64,000 bases of DNA from Bryobacterales bacterium (GCA_003135055.1 PLDF01000222.1:26989-90988); one strand, 5' to 3'. Shown: positions 8,551-18,224, counted from the stretch's first letter. Numbers and translations: made by a program. Notes: a model not told the origin generated them from the letters alone.

Positions 8551-10218
8551 CTAACCGCGTATATAGACGTAAGCCTCGGCAGCCGCGACAACCAACAGCA
8601 TCGCGGATGCGGCGGCCCACTGGGACATGCTCCGCAACTTGCCCCGGCGTTGTTCCCCGCGGGTGGGGAGCAGCGGAATTCCGAGGACGAAGGCCGGGGC
8701 AAGGTGTTTAGCGATGTCCTTTTCGGTATGAAAAGACGTGTCCCTCATCTCCATCAAGACGGCCAGCGCCAGCCCCAATACGAGGCCGCCGGCTATGCCG
8801 CCAAAGCTCATCTTGCGCCGGTTCGGACTGGAAGGCAACGAGGGAAGGCTGGCCTGATCGATGAGCCGGAACTGCTGCCCGCCTTGTTGTTTCTCGAGAT
8901 TGGTCGCTAACTGGGATTCCTGCTCTTTCTTTTGCAGTTCGCCATATTCGAGACGCAGCACTTCGGTATCGCGGAGGATGCTTGCCTGTTGCTGTTCCCG
9001 AACCGGCGTCTGATTCAGGCGATTCTCGTATTGGGCGATCGACGCCTTCAACCGCCCCTCGTCGTTGGAGAGGTTCTGTATCTCCAGCCGGTTAGCCTCA
9101 AGGCTGGCTTTGAGCAGGGCGACGGCGGGCTCCTCGATCGCGCCAGGCGCGGGGGATGCGCCGGCGGCGGCCGGTGCGGAAGGGTGGGCTTTTTCGGATT
9201 CGGGCGCCGCGGCTCGCAGGCGTTTGACCGTCTCTTCGGCTTGCGCGATCTCCCGGTTGTTTGTCACTACATCGGGGTGTTGGGCCTTGGCGCCTTTGCT
9301 CTGCAATGCCGATCTTGTGGCTTCCAGGCGGACGAGTTCGCTCTGTGCTATCTCAAGAGGGGTGAGAGTCTGGACGGCATTCGGATTTCCCGGAATGGGA
9401 GCAAGGATGCCATTCTCGGGTTCAGGCCGGCGTCTTGGCGTCGCCTCCAACTGCGCCTGGAGGAGGGGACGTTGCTGCTGGGCGCGATTCAGACTGGTCA
9501 TGGTGTCTCGCAGCTGTCCCTGCAGGCCCGTCAGAATTCCCAGATTCCCCGGCTGCTGCTCAGGGAGTTCACCTACGTGTTGCAGTTTGAAGTCGCGCAG
9601 CTTGTCTTCCTGCGCTGCCAGCAGTTTTCCCTTATCCTCTACCTGCCGATGCAGGAAATTGGTCGTATTGGTGGACTGCTCAGTTCCGGTTCGCAGGTAT
9701 TCATTGATGAAAAGCGAGGTTAAAGTGTTGGTAACCTGCTGGGCGAGCAGAGCGTTTTCCGTGGTGAAAGAGATCCGGAAGGCGTCGAAGTCTTTGTTGT
9801 TTTGCGGTTGTTGCGGATTTTCGTTAATAGGCTCGATAAGGATATTGCCCAGCATCAAGGCGATGAGTTCCTCGGGCGCCAAGCGTTTTCTTTGCTTGGG
9901 ATAAAGGCCGAAATCGTTGATCATCCGGAGCAGCTGAGTGCGCGAGAGGACCTCTTGCTTCATCGCCTGGAGTGCGGAAGTGACGTCCGTCGTGCTGTTG
10001 GGGACCACATAGCGTTGCGGAACCTGCTGCTGTACCACCAGAAGGGTGGCTGTCGACGTGTATCGATTCGGAAGTACCGACAGACCGGCGATGGTGGCAA
10101 GGGCGATGCAACCGAAAGGCAGGAGGATCCACCAGCGCCGCCTGACGGCGATGCCGACGAACTGCCCCAACGTTTCGTTAAGGTTAAGCGAACTTTCTTG
10201 TTCTTCTTCTTCAGGCAC
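8551..10218 (-). CDS. Polysaccharide chain-length determinant (Wzz/GNVR family)
   Basis: A 555-residue inner-membrane protein: N-terminal helix (WILLPFGCIALATIAGL, about residues 30-47), a long periplasmic region rich in coiled coil (about 190-440), and a C-terminal helix pair (GGIAGGLVLGLALAVLMEM, then AASAMLLVVAAAEAYVYI). The PNRRK motif before the C-terminal helix is typical of GNVR proteins. It sets glycan length and activates the tyrosine kinase encoded just downstream. The extra last helix after a cytoplasmic-looking loop is a small departure from the standard two-helix form. GTG start; a run of Glu residues follows. It heads the Wzz-kinase-exosortase operon. Confidence 0.9.
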   Translation of the reverse strand: MPEEEEQESSLNLNETLGQFVGIAVRRRWWILLPFGCIALATIAGLSVLPNRYTSTATLLVVQQQVPQRYVVPNSTTDVTSALQAMKQEVLSRTQLLRMINDFGLYPKQRKRLAPEELIALMLGNILIEPINENPQQPQNNKDFDAFRISFTTENALLAQQVTNTLTSLFINEYLRTGTEQSTNTTNFLHRQVEDKGKLLAAQEDKLRDFKLQHVGELPEQQPGNLGILTGLQGQLRDTMTSLNRAQQQRPLLQAQLEATPRRRPEPENGILAPIPGNPNAVQTLTPLEIAQSELVRLEATRSALQSKGAKAQHPDVVTNNREIAQAEETVKRLRAAAPESEKAHPSAPAAAGASPAPGAIEEPAVALLKASLEANRLEIQNLSNDEGRLKASIAQYENRLNQTPVREQQQASILRDTEVLRLEYGELQKKEQESQLATNLEKQQGGQQFRLIDQASLPSLPSSPNRRKMSFGGIAGGLVLGLALAVLMEMRDTSFHTEKDIAKHLAPAFVLGIPLLPTRGEQRRGKLRSMSQWAAASAMLLVVAAAEAYVYIRG

Positions 10219-10579
10219 AGTAATCTAGTCCGAGTCTACAAACGCTTCGTCGCCGGGCTGGCGCCATTTTGAACTGGAGCCATCTTGAAAGCGAACTGCC
10301 TCCCGCGCGTTAGCGATTTAGCGGGCAACTCCTCAAGGGCGTCAACTGCTAAAGCGCAGTTTGACTGCCACAAATAGATTCATCAGAAGCTGTTTTTATT
10401 CAATGACTTACACCGGTTGATCTGGGGTTGTCGCGAAGGATATTCCCGGGACGGGAAGACGATTGGGATTCACTCCCACTTTGTGGAGCGTTCTTGCCGG
10501 CAGCGCAGCGTGTCCCGGACCGTTCCACTTTGGGGCTTCTGCATCGGGGGCGTGCCATCGGAGGTTCCGACCAGTTTGC

Positions 10580-10727
10580 TGTGTCCGTGCATAGCCGCGG
10601 CGATGCGCTTCCTTCAGCCTGCGAAGCGCCGCTGGGACGATGGGAAATACGCGCACTCTTCAGGCTCGCTGCAATTAGCGGCCGAATCCATCAAGGCGCC
10701 ATCGCGGTCGAAGAATACGGCTGGGGG
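10580..10727 (-). pseudogene. gmhB: Decayed GmhB-type heptose bisphosphate phosphatase fragment
   Basis: Read leftwards from about 10725, the minus strand encodes PPAVFFDRDGALMDS, then EPEECAYFP. This is the HAD motif I region of GmhB, which normally reads FFDRDGTL...PEEV..LPG. At about 10630 the frame must shift by one base to continue as IVPAALRRLKEAHRRGYA, then TQQTG, the counterpart of the ALRRLKEAG...TNQSG stretch. No further homology follows and no complete ORF exists. This is an N-terminal relic of a D-glycero-D-manno-heptose-1,7-bisphosphate phosphatase. It is notable because GmhA, HddA and HddC are intact at 39-42 kb and no intact gmhB is in the window. The HAD assignment is good; the exact subfamily is less certain. 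Confidence 0.6.
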
Positions 10728-11011
10728 ATCGTTTCGAGCGGAAGCTCGCGGACGGTTCGGCGGGGGTCGCGGTTGCGGCGCCGAGTTTGTTCGCGCGGCG
10801 AACCACTTGGCCAGCTCGGCGGCCTCGGCTGCGGTGGCGCTCCCAGCGAGCCCCGGCATGAGGACAGCCATGGCGGTGTCGCCGGAAGCGCTAAGGCGCC
10901 GGTGGCGTGGGCGGGAGGGTAGTGCGGCGAAGCATCGCCGTCGGACCGGAGCATGTCGCGCTCGCCCAGGGTGACGAGCGGACTTTCGGTCTGCCAGCGG
11001 GTTGAGGCAGC

Positions 11012-12379
11012 CTATGTGGCCCCAGGAACAGACGCCTCGCGGGTGTAGATCAGCCTGTCGCCATCGCGTTTGGCATAGGCCAGCCGGGCTCGCTCCTTGC
11101 CGGGGCCCTCAATCCGCCAGCTGTTGCCTTCCGGCGCCAGGGTCATCTTGCTCCGCTGCCTCCACCACTCATTGACTTGATTCGGCAAGGCGATCCACAT
11201 CTTGTGCTCGGATTCGAGCTCCGACAGGTATGCGACCAGAGCCCGATACATGCACTGAGCGCGTTTGTCGAGCAAATAGTCCGGATGGCTGAGAAGGCTC
11301 AGCAGGCCGTGCTTTTCCATCACCAGTGCGGCCTGGGTTTTCCAGAGGTCGATCCGGTGCTCGCGCAGGATGTGGAACAGAGAGTGATCCTGTGTTGTGG
11401 TGAGCGGGATCTCGAGGATATCGCCGATGAAATAGGGGAACACCGTGCAGCATCCCCCACCCTGCGGCTCCAGGCGCCCGGTGTTGGGCACCGACATGTC
11501 ATATTCAAACGCTAGCGCATCGAACCAGTTGAGGTTTCGATATAGGATCCCGGAGCGGAAGCCCTTTGCGCCCCAGAGGCGGCCGTATTCATTGATTGCT
11601 TTGACCCGGCACAGGAACTGGCGCCTGTCCCGAAAGAGGTTGCCGTCATGGTTGAGGTCCTGAACATTGATCTCGTGCCCGCGGTCCCGGATTGCCCTGA
11701 GGAAAGCCGTGGTGACCGGATAGCGTGCTTCAGGGACGATTTGAAAGGAGGCGCGAAATCCGAAAGATTCATCGATGTCCATCAAGCGCGGGCAGAAGTC
11801 CCTGCCTCGCGCCGTTTCGACGTCATGGGTCAGAATCGCCGCGCTTGGGGCGCCGTCGGGCCAAAACCAAATGAAGGGGACGGCGTCGATCCCGCTGGAC
11901 TTCATGCACAGCAGCAGAACGGTTTCGAGCAGATTTTCCACGGTCAGATCCAGCGGCCAGGCGGGGAAAGCGATCTTTTCCCATCCGCGGAAGTACATCC
12001 TCTGCAGCGGGATGCGGAGCGGCGCAGGGAGAAGGGGACGCACGGAGTAATAGAGTTTGCTCAGCAGAGGGTTTGAGACGCTGCCGGGCGACGTTCCATG
12101 CGCATTAGTCAGGTAGCGCTCATGGGTAAGGTTGTCGACTAGTTGGGTGACGTCAAAGGGAAGCTGAACATCCGGGTGGTCTGTCCGTACCTCGCCGAGC
12201 AGGTCGGGCAGGCGATCGGCGGCGGATGCAGCCGGAATGGCGCCACAAGGCCGACCGTAACAGATAAGATCGCGGCCGAACCGAAAGTAGCCGTTTTCAG
12301 CGGACAGCGGGGTAGCTAAAGAGGTTCTGACAAACTGCTCGGGACAACGGTAACGATCGGAAATGGCTTTGCATAACAT
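11012..12379 (-). CDS. Polysaccharide deacetylase-like protein
   Basis: A 455-residue cytoplasmic-looking protein with no signal peptide. The central part resembles the NodB-type deacetylase fold: AAILTHDVE (metal-binding Asp position of motif 1) and INVQDLNHDGNLF (a degenerate His motif), then KGFRSGILYRN, which matches the Arg-containing motif 3. Such proteins are common in EPS loci, some active and some structural. It stands alone between relics, with inverted repeats upstream. ATG at 12379 was preferred; a TTG six codons upstream is possible. Substrate unknown. Confidence 0.65.
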   Translation of the reverse strand: MLCKAISDRYRCPEQFVRTSLATPLSAENGYFRFGRDLICYGRPCGAIPAASAADRLPDLLGEVRTDHPDVQLPFDVTQLVDNLTHERYLTNAHGTSPGSVSNPLLSKLYYSVRPLLPAPLRIPLQRMYFRGWEKIAFPAWPLDLTVENLLETVLLLCMKSSGIDAVPFIWFWPDGAPSAAILTHDVETARGRDFCPRLMDIDESFGFRASFQIVPEARYPVTTAFLRAIRDRGHEINVQDLNHDGNLFRDRRQFLCRVKAINEYGRLWGAKGFRSGILYRNLNWFDALAFEYDMSVPNTGRLEPQGGGCCTVFPYFIGDILEIPLTTTQDHSLFHILREHRIDLWKTQAALVMEKHGLLSLLSHPDYLLDKRAQCMYRALVAYLSELESEHKMWIALPNQVNEWWRQRSKMTLAPEGNSWRIEGPGKERARLAYAKRDGDRLIYTREASVPGAT

Positions 12380-12433
12380 GTAAAGAGTCCGGCTCAAGCG
12401 CGGGAGGCGACGTCTGTTCGTTGCCGTTGGAAA

Positions 12434-12476
12434 CCACGCAACGCGTGGAACCTGCTAATTAAACCACGAAAAGCGT
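12434..12476. promoter_or_regulatory. Pair of inverted repeats upstream of the deacetylase-like gene
   Basis: A perfect 6-bp inverted repeat with a 3-base loop (CCACGC AAC GCGTGG, 12434-12448) is followed about 30 bases on by an imperfect version (CCACG...CGTG, about 12464-12476), each preceded by AAA. The spacing of about three helical turns and the position 55-100 bases upstream of the gene suggest an operator for a dimeric regulator. This is inferred from symmetry alone. Confidence 0.35.
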
Positions 12477-12514
12477 GCTGGCGACGTGTATCATTCGTAC
12501 TTATAGTTATCGGA

Positions 12515-12662
12515 TCTTAAGGCTAGGGCGATGACTACTTTTCCAGACCGGCGAGGCAGTACTTGTAGGTCCAAGCGAGGCAGTACTTATATAGGTTTTC
12601 GTGATCTTTTTAATTAGGTCGTGGGTTCGCAATCGCTTCATCAGACGGGAGACTCGGTCCAT
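12515..12662 (-). pseudogene. Decayed winged-helix-type fragment
   Basis: The minus strand encodes VSRLMKRLRTHDLIKKITKTY (12591-12653, one residue over the limit if joined with its flank), a helix-turn-helix-like segment seen at the C-terminus of conserved hypothetical proteins. The sequence then changes frame to KYCLAGLEK and again to KVVIALALR, as a continuing but broken gene would. A 14-base direct repeat (GCGAGGCAGTACTT at 12551 and 12576) disrupts it. The family is remembered by pattern only, so the identification is tentative; the remainder of 12380-13085 holds no other gene. Confidence 0.3.
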
Positions 12663-13085
12663 GTTTTCGCCTTTGACGGACTTGGCGGCGACGTTCGTTA
12701 TCGGCAGTCGCGGAGATGCAGTGGCCGCTAATCGCAAAGAACAATGGCACGCCGATCCAAAGCCGCCTGAACGCCGCATTGCCGATGTTCCAAGGAGATG
12801 GCGCGGCAGGGGAGCCCGCAAGACGCTATTTCCCAGTGATGCACGATCACTATCAGGCAGCCATGCCCCGCCCGAAAGTCGAGCGAATGATAGCGAGTGC
12901 TGGACGAAGCGGCAGGTTGAAGAGGAGACGCTTATAAATTGGCTTAGTTTCCTTATAGGGCCGCGATCGGCCGGATGCGCGACGGTCTCCGCGCATCGGA
13001 TTCGATCCGCGTACAGCGAGAGTTGTCCCGCGCCGGTAATACTCTATGCCGTGTTTCCAGCTTACGCACCTGGACCCGAATCGGA

Positions 13086-15233
13086 CTACAGTCCGAACTC
13101 GAACAGTGCCTTACCCGCCGCCACCAAGATTACCTGGCGCCCGTCCACGGTGAATGAGATCGGCGGCGCATAGGTGTCTCCTCCCAGGTAAACGCGCCAC
13201 AATTCGCATCCGTTCGCCGAATCTATGGCAAAAACGAACCCTCTCGATGCCCCGAATACAAGACCCCCGCCTGTCGCCAAGAGCCCACTATAACCACCAG
13301 CGAAGGCCCCACCTGCAATTGGCGAGGAACGCTGCCATTTTTCCTTGCCGGTCGCAACATCTAACGCCTTGACGACCGTGGCGCCCCCTGAGGCATCGAG
13401 GCCGGCGCTGCCGGGGTAGAATCCAAAATCCCCGCGCTGAGGGTTCGCAGCCTTTGTGAATACAGAAGCCTCTTCGGCGGCAGGGACGAAGAACAATCCG
13501 CGCTTGGGGTCAAACGCCTCATTTTGCCAGTTAGTGCCGCCCCCGAGGCCGGGCTTCGTCAGTCGGCCCGCGAGTGAAACTCCGCCGCCCGTAAAGAGGA
13601 TCGGGCGCCCCGCCGAATCGAGACCTTTCGCCCAGTTCTGTTCGACGAAAGGCACACCCATGAGGAATTCGCCGGTTGCTCTGTCGAGTACATAGTAGAA
13701 CCCGTTTCTGTTTGAAGTGCAGACCGCCCGGCGTAAGACGCCCTTGATTAGGATGTCCGCCAGGATAGGAGTCTGGGTTGCATCCCAGTCGTGTTCATCG
13801 TGGGGAGTGAATTGGAAATACCATGCCAGTTTTCCTGTGCCTGCATGCAAGGCGATCAGGCTGTCGGTGAACAGGTTGTCGCCTGGACGGACATCTCCCT
13901 GAAGACCCGGGGCCGGGTTGCCTACGCCCCAATAAATAAGGTCCAGCGCCGGGTCGTAACTCCCCGTGATCCAGGTTGCGCCGCCACCGGTTTGCCACGC
14001 ATTGTTCTTCCAAGTGTCGTGTCCGAATTCGCCCGGACCGGGGATCGTGTCGAACCTCCATTGCTGCTTACCGGTTTGCGCATCGTAGGACGCCAGGAAA
14101 CCGCGAACCCCGAACTCGCCGCCGGCGACGCCAATGACGACCGATCCGTTTACGATGAGCGGCGCTCCGGTCAGCGTGAAACCGTCGGACGGTTTGACCA
14201 CCTCGGTTTGCCAGATCACACTCCCATTGGTTGCATTAATGGCGACCAGAAAGCCCTCGAAACTACCCAAGAACAACACGTTCCCCAGAACCGCGAGACC
14301 CCTGTTCGTCGGCATGATGCTCTCGACCGGCAGCCTATCGGGCAGACTCCGGGTGTACCGCCATCTTAACTCCCCGGACTTAGCATCCAAGGCAACCACA
14401 TCGGAAGGCGGTTCCGACCTGAAAATGATCCCGTTAACGACGATCGGCGTCGATTCGGTCCTTGACACGGATGTGCCGAATTGGCGAATCCATCGAACTT
14501 GAAGTCGCGAAACATTCTCGGGGGTCATCTCGGTCAACGGCGTGTAATGGTGTCCATCGAGAGAGCCTGAGTACGTCAGCCACTGATCCGGCTTGGTTCC
14601 GGCAGTGCGAATCTGTTCATTACTCACTTTGACGTCTATGGGGGGCAATCGATCCACGGACTGGCTGGAAGTAGCAGCCTGCAGAGTCTGCAGATAGCCG
14701 ATGACCTGCCACCGTTGCTGGGGAGACATGGCGACGCCAGCCATGCCCGTTTTAGGAATACCGTCTCTCACAACTTTGTAGATAGCGAGCTCGCTATCGC
14801 CATGGCTGAATCCCGAACGATTCAGCGGCGGGGCATGCGCCCCCTTTCCCTCTTCACCATGGCAAACCGCGCAGCGTTCGCGGAAGATCCCCGCGCCGCT
14901 TTGATGATCCGCATTTGTCGTGAAGGGATTCACGACCATGCCATCCAAGCTAATCCCCGTATTAACAAAGGCTTCCAGGCCGAAACCACCGCGAGCGTGG
15001 GTCATGAACCAAAGCTCGCGCCATGACAGGTCGGGGATGGCGCCTTCCGCTTTGCGCGCAAACAGCTGCGCGCGCCATGAAATCCTCTCCCACGTCCATC
15101 CATCCGGGGTGGAACGCAGCGACTTGAGTGTGAAGGCTGCCCATACCGCGATGCCAATTACAACAACGGCTGCAACAGCCGCCAGGCGCTTGCGCCGCTG
15201 TCTCGCTTTCGATGGATAATCGGTCACGATCAT
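13086..15233 (-). CDS. Membrane-anchored cytochrome c / PQQ-dependent dehydrogenase, copy 1
   Basis: A 715-residue protein. One N-terminal helix (RLAAVAAVVVIGIAVWAAF, about residues 17-35) anchors it in the membrane. A class I cytochrome c domain has CAVCH at 121-125 and a distal Met candidate near GIPKTGMAGVAM. The rest is an eight-bladed quinoprotein propeller (about 210-715) with tryptophan-docking repeats (TGKQQWRF, SGELRWRY, TGKEKWQR) and GNPAPGLQGDVRPGDNLFTDS, the metal/PQQ region of alcohol dehydrogenases. It should oxidise an alcohol or sugar in the periplasm and pass electrons through its own haem. The ATG at 15233 overlaps the stop of the HNH-like ORF (ATGA), which supplies the coupling that a weak ribosome site lacks. 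Confidence 0.9.
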   Translation of the reverse strand: MIVTDYPSKARQRRKRLAAVAAVVVIGIAVWAAFTLKSLRSTPDGWTWERISWRAQLFARKAEGAIPDLSWRELWFMTHARGGFGLEAFVNTGISLDGMVVNPFTTNADHQSGAGIFRERCAVCHGEEGKGAHAPPLNRSGFSHGDSELAIYKVVRDGIPKTGMAGVAMSPQQRWQVIGYLQTLQAATSSQSVDRLPPIDVKVSNEQIRTAGTKPDQWLTYSGSLDGHHYTPLTEMTPENVSRLQVRWIRQFGTSVSRTESTPIVVNGIIFRSEPPSDVVALDAKSGELRWRYTRSLPDRLPVESIMPTNRGLAVLGNVLFLGSFEGFLVAINATNGSVIWQTEVVKPSDGFTLTGAPLIVNGSVVIGVAGGEFGVRGFLASYDAQTGKQQWRFDTIPGPGEFGHDTWKNNAWQTGGGATWITGSYDPALDLIYWGVGNPAPGLQGDVRPGDNLFTDSLIALHAGTGKLAWYFQFTPHDEHDWDATQTPILADILIKGVLRRAVCTSNRNGFYYVLDRATGEFLMGVPFVEQNWAKGLDSAGRPILFTGGGVSLAGRLTKPGLGGGTNWQNEAFDPKRGLFFVPAAEEASVFTKAANPQRGDFGFYPGSAGLDASGGATVVKALDVATGKEKWQRSSPIAGGAFAGGYSGLLATGGGLVFGASRGFVFAIDSANGCELWRVYLGGDTYAPPISFTVDGRQVILVAAGKALFEFGL

Positions 15234-15505
15234 GAGTAACAGCCCGCCGGTGAAGATACGCCGTAGCGGAACCCGAGCTGCCGCCAAAACTCTCCCGCAC
15301 AAAACGACCTATATGTGCCCCCAAAATAATAGCGATACGCAAGCGGGTGCGCCTTATGCGACTTGCTTTCCCTTCCAGCAGGCGTAGCCACCCCGGCAGT
15401 GGTCTTACCTCCGAGCCAAGGCCGATACGCCTGATACCCACTGGAACGATCTGCACGCCGCCAGAAACGATTATCGTTATCCTCTAGCACACCGCAATTA
15501 CCCAT
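15230..15505 (-). CDS. HNH-endonuclease-like N-terminal fragment ORF, copy 1
   Basis: A 91-residue ORF starting MGNCGVLEDNDNRFWRRAD. It resembles the first half of phage-type HNH endonucleases, whose pattern is RFWxxVDxSGG...CWxWxG...GYGxF...AHRxAYxxxxGxIP. Here RFWRRADRSSGYQAYRPWL and SHKAHPLAYRYYFGG are visible, but the Cys of CWxW is Tyr, the HR is HP, and the ORF ends before the C-terminal HNH metal ligands, so nuclease activity is unlikely. Its TGA overlaps the ATG of the quinoprotein. All three tandem copies keep the frame through indels of whole codons, which suggests it is translated, perhaps now a leader. Confidence 0.65.
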   Translation of the reverse strand: MGNCGVLEDNDNRFWRRADRSSGYQAYRPWLGGKTTAGVATPAGRESKSHKAHPLAYRYYFGGTYRSFCAGEFWRQLGFRYGVSSPAGCYS

Positions 15506-15510
15506 GACTA

Positions 15511-15534
15511 ATAGTACCATAACTTCAAAGTCAA
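15511..15534 (-). promoter_or_regulatory. Extended -10 promoter of unit 1
   Basis: On the minus strand, TGG-TACTAT (15519-15511) is an extended -10 element. The -10 box ends five bases before the ATG at 15505, so the transcript would be leaderless. TTGACT at 15534-15529 is conserved but too close (12 bases) for a standard -35 with that box; it would be 15 bases from an alternative TATTAG box. Confidence 0.5.
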
Positions 15535-15792
15535 GACATTCTCAGGCGTAAGAATTCAAAGACACGGAATCCTGAATTAGTTCACCGAGGCCGGGTATCG
15601 ATGAGTACGGTAATCGGGCGCGATCCAAAGCGCCGGGAATTCCAAGGTCGGCAGTCTTCTCATCACATTCGATGTCGCTTAAAGCTTAAAATAAGGCTTT
15701 GCGCAGGAATTCGAAAGCCTAGCCGAAATACGGTTTGCATAGACGCGGTATTCGTCGAGGTCCGTGACGGCGTGCACTGGACCCGAATCGGA

Positions 15793-17934
15793 CTACAGTC
15801 CGAACTCGAACAGCACCCGGCCTGCAGATACCAGGATTACCTGGCGCCCATCCAGGTTGAATGTGATCGGCGCTGCATAGGTGTCCCCTCCTAAGAAGAC
15901 ACGCCACTGCTCGAGTCCGGTCGCCGAATCTATCGCAAAGACGAACCCTCCCGATGCTCCGAAAACGAGGCCCCCGCCTGTTGCCAATAGCCCACTGCAC
16001 TCAAAACTGGGTAATGGCGTATCCCATCGCTCCCATTTTTTCGCGCCGGTTGCGGCATCTAACGCTCGCACGACCGGAGTTGACGGCTCATTGGCGCCGG
16101 CGCTGCCCTCGAATAACCCATGGTCCCCGTGCCTGGGATGCGGGGACTTCGTGAATATGCCAGCCCCTTCAGTGGCCGGGATGAAGATCAATCCGCCTTT
16201 GGGGTCGAACGCCGCATTCTGCCAGTTGGTTCCACCCACGGCTCCAGGTCTCGTCAATCGGCCCGAGGATGAAAATCCGGCGCTCGCGGAGAGGACCGGA
16301 CGCCCCGCCGAATCGAGACCGTTCGCCCAGTTCTGTTCGACGAACGGCACGCCCACGAGAAATTCACCGGTTGCTCTGTCGAGCACATAGTAGAACCCAT
16401 TCCTGTTTGCAATGCAGACCACTCGACGTACGACGCCTTTAATCGAAATGTCCGCCAGGATAGGAGTCTCGGTTGCATCCCAGTCATGGATATCGTGAGG
16501 AGTGAATTGGAAATACCATGCCAGCTTCCCCGAGCTGGCATGCAAGGCCAGTATGCTGTCGGTGAACAGGTTGTCGCCTGGACGTACGTCTCCGTTATAA
16601 GGCGGGGACGGATTCCCTATGCCCCAATAAAGAAGGTCCAGCGATGGGTCGTAACTCCCCGTGACCCAGGTTGCGCCGCCACCGGTTCGCCACGCATCGT
16701 TCTTCCACGTGTCGTGTCCGAATTCGCCCGGACCGGGGACCGTGTTGAACCTCCATTGTTGCCGGCCGGTTTGCGCGTCATAGGCCGCGAGGAAGCCATT
16801 AATCCCGTATTCGCCACCGGCGACGCCAACGACAACCGACCCATTTACGATGAGCGGCGCTCCCGACATCGAATAATTGTCGGACGATTTGGCCACGGTG
16901 GTTTGCCAAATCACGCTCCCATTGTTTGCGTCGATGGCGACCAGGACGCCATCCAGACCGCCCAAGAACAATAGTTTCCCCAGAACGGCTAGACCTCTGG
17001 TGCCCCCATGAACGCTTTCCGTCGGTAATTTATCGGGCAGATTTCGCCTGTACCGCCATCTTACCTTCCCGGACTTGGCATCTAAGGCAACGACATCGTT
17101 AGGCGGCTCCGTCGTGAACAGGACTCCGTCAACGACGATCGGCGTCGATTCGCTGCCATATGACTCGGGTGCGTCGAATTGGTGGACCCATCGAACTCGA
17201 AGTCGCGCAACATTCTCGGGGGTGATCTCGGTCAACGGCGCGAAGCGCCGTCCATCGAGAGAGCCTGAGTAGGTCAGCCACTGATCCGGCCTGCTTCCAG
17301 CAGTGCGAATCTGTTCACTGCTCACTTGGATGTCTACGGAGGGCAATTGTTCCGTGTTCTTGATGGAAGCGGCAAGCTGCAGAGTTCTCACATAGCCGAC
17401 GACCTGCCACCTTTCCTTGGGTGACATGGCGACAGCGGCCATGCCCGTCCGGGGAATGCCGTCTCTCACTGTTTTGTAGATAGCGAAGTCACTCTCGCCA
17501 TGGCTGTATCCCGAACGATTCAGCCGCGGAGCATGCCCTCCCGTTCCCTCTTTACCATGGCAGACCATGCAGCGTTCGCGGAAGATCCCCGCACCGCGCT
17601 GAAGATCGTCGTCTGTGGCGTATGGGTTCAGGAGCGTGCCATCCAAGCTAACTCCCTGGTTAACGACTCCTTCCAGGCCGAAACCGCCGCGAGAGTGCAT
17701 CATGAACCAAAGCTCACGCCATGAGAATTCGGGGATGGCGCCTTCCGCTTTGCGCGCAAACAGCTGCGCGCGCCATGAAATTCTCGCCCACGTCCATCCA
17801 TCCGGGGTGGAATGCTGTGACTTGAGCGTGAAGGTTGCCCATACCCCGATGCCAACTACAACAACGGCGGCAACAATAGCAGCCAGGCGCTTGCGCCGCG
17901 GTCTCGCTTTCGATGGATAATCGGCCGCGATCAT
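15793..17934 (-). CDS. Membrane-anchored cytochrome c / PQQ-dependent dehydrogenase, copy 2
   Basis: A 713-residue paralogue with the same order: anchor helix, cytochrome c domain (CMVCHGKEGTGGHAP), quinoprotein propeller with GNPSPPYNGDVRPGDNLFTDS. It differs from copies 1 and 3 throughout, for example VPGPGEFGHDTWKNDAW against IPGPGEFGHDTWKNNAW and a divergent last blade (TPLPSFECSGLL). Different substrate preference is possible. The start at 17934 (MIAADYPSK) overlaps the upstream HNH-like ORF by ATGA; an in-frame start 20 codons earlier would lie inside that ORF. It is the middle gene of the triplication. Confidence 0.9.
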   Translation of the reverse strand: MIAADYPSKARPRRKRLAAIVAAVVVVGIGVWATFTLKSQHSTPDGWTWARISWRAQLFARKAEGAIPEFSWRELWFMMHSRGGFGLEGVVNQGVSLDGTLLNPYATDDDLQRGAGIFRERCMVCHGKEGTGGHAPRLNRSGYSHGESDFAIYKTVRDGIPRTGMAAVAMSPKERWQVVGYVRTLQLAASIKNTEQLPSVDIQVSSEQIRTAGSRPDQWLTYSGSLDGRRFAPLTEITPENVARLRVRWVHQFDAPESYGSESTPIVVDGVLFTTEPPNDVVALDAKSGKVRWRYRRNLPDKLPTESVHGGTRGLAVLGKLLFLGGLDGVLVAIDANNGSVIWQTTVAKSSDNYSMSGAPLIVNGSVVVGVAGGEYGINGFLAAYDAQTGRQQWRFNTVPGPGEFGHDTWKNDAWRTGGGATWVTGSYDPSLDLLYWGIGNPSPPYNGDVRPGDNLFTDSILALHASSGKLAWYFQFTPHDIHDWDATETPILADISIKGVVRRVVCIANRNGFYYVLDRATGEFLVGVPFVEQNWANGLDSAGRPVLSASAGFSSSGRLTRPGAVGGTNWQNAAFDPKGGLIFIPATEGAGIFTKSPHPRHGDHGLFEGSAGANEPSTPVVRALDAATGAKKWERWDTPLPSFECSGLLATGGGLVFGASGGFVFAIDSATGLEQWRVFLGGDTYAAPITFNLDGRQVILVSAGRVLFEFGL

Positions 17935-18218
17935 GAGTAGCATCCCGCTGGTGAAGGTATAGGGTAGCGGAACCCGGCGAACTGCCGCTGCCAAAATTCT
18001 CCCGCACGAGACGACCTATGTATGCCCCCAAAATAATAGCGATACGCATTCCGGTGCGCCTCATGCGGCTTGCCTTCCTGGCCAGCAGGCGTAAGCACTC
18101 CATAACCGCCAGTTGTCTTACCTCCGCGCCAAGGCCAATACGCCCGATACCCGCCGGAACCATCTAAACGCCGCCAGAAACGATTATCGCTACCCTCAGG
18201 CACACCACAAATACCCAT
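17931..18218 (-). CDS. HNH-endonuclease-like N-terminal fragment ORF, copy 2
   Basis: A 95-residue ORF (MGICGVPEGSDNRFWRRLD) with the best match of the three to the HNH pattern: GGYRAYWPWRGGKTTGGYG, then EAHRNAYRYYFGGI. It keeps the AHR that copies 1 and 3 have lost. The C-terminal half of the domain is missing and replaced by an unrelated tail (AGEFWQRQ...SPAGCYS) shared by all copies. Two extra codons relative to copy 3 lie in the middle loop without a frame change. The stop overlaps the quinoprotein start (ATGA). Confidence 0.65.
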   Translation of the reverse strand: MGICGVPEGSDNRFWRRLDGSGGYRAYWPWRGGKTTGGYGVLTPAGQEGKPHEAHRNAYRYYFGGIHRSSRAGEFWQRQFAGFRYPIPSPAGCYS

Positions 18219-18224
18219 AGGCTA

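Noticed and set aside
9065-9904. Long plus-strand open frames opposite the Wzz gene
   Set aside because: They are GC-rich shadows of the minus-strand coiled-coil gene, with no motif or ribosome site.
15540-15790. Possible short coding frame in the spacer shared by the three units (beginning MKKLRT in unit 3)
   Set aside because: Indels between copies break the frame, so it is not coding.
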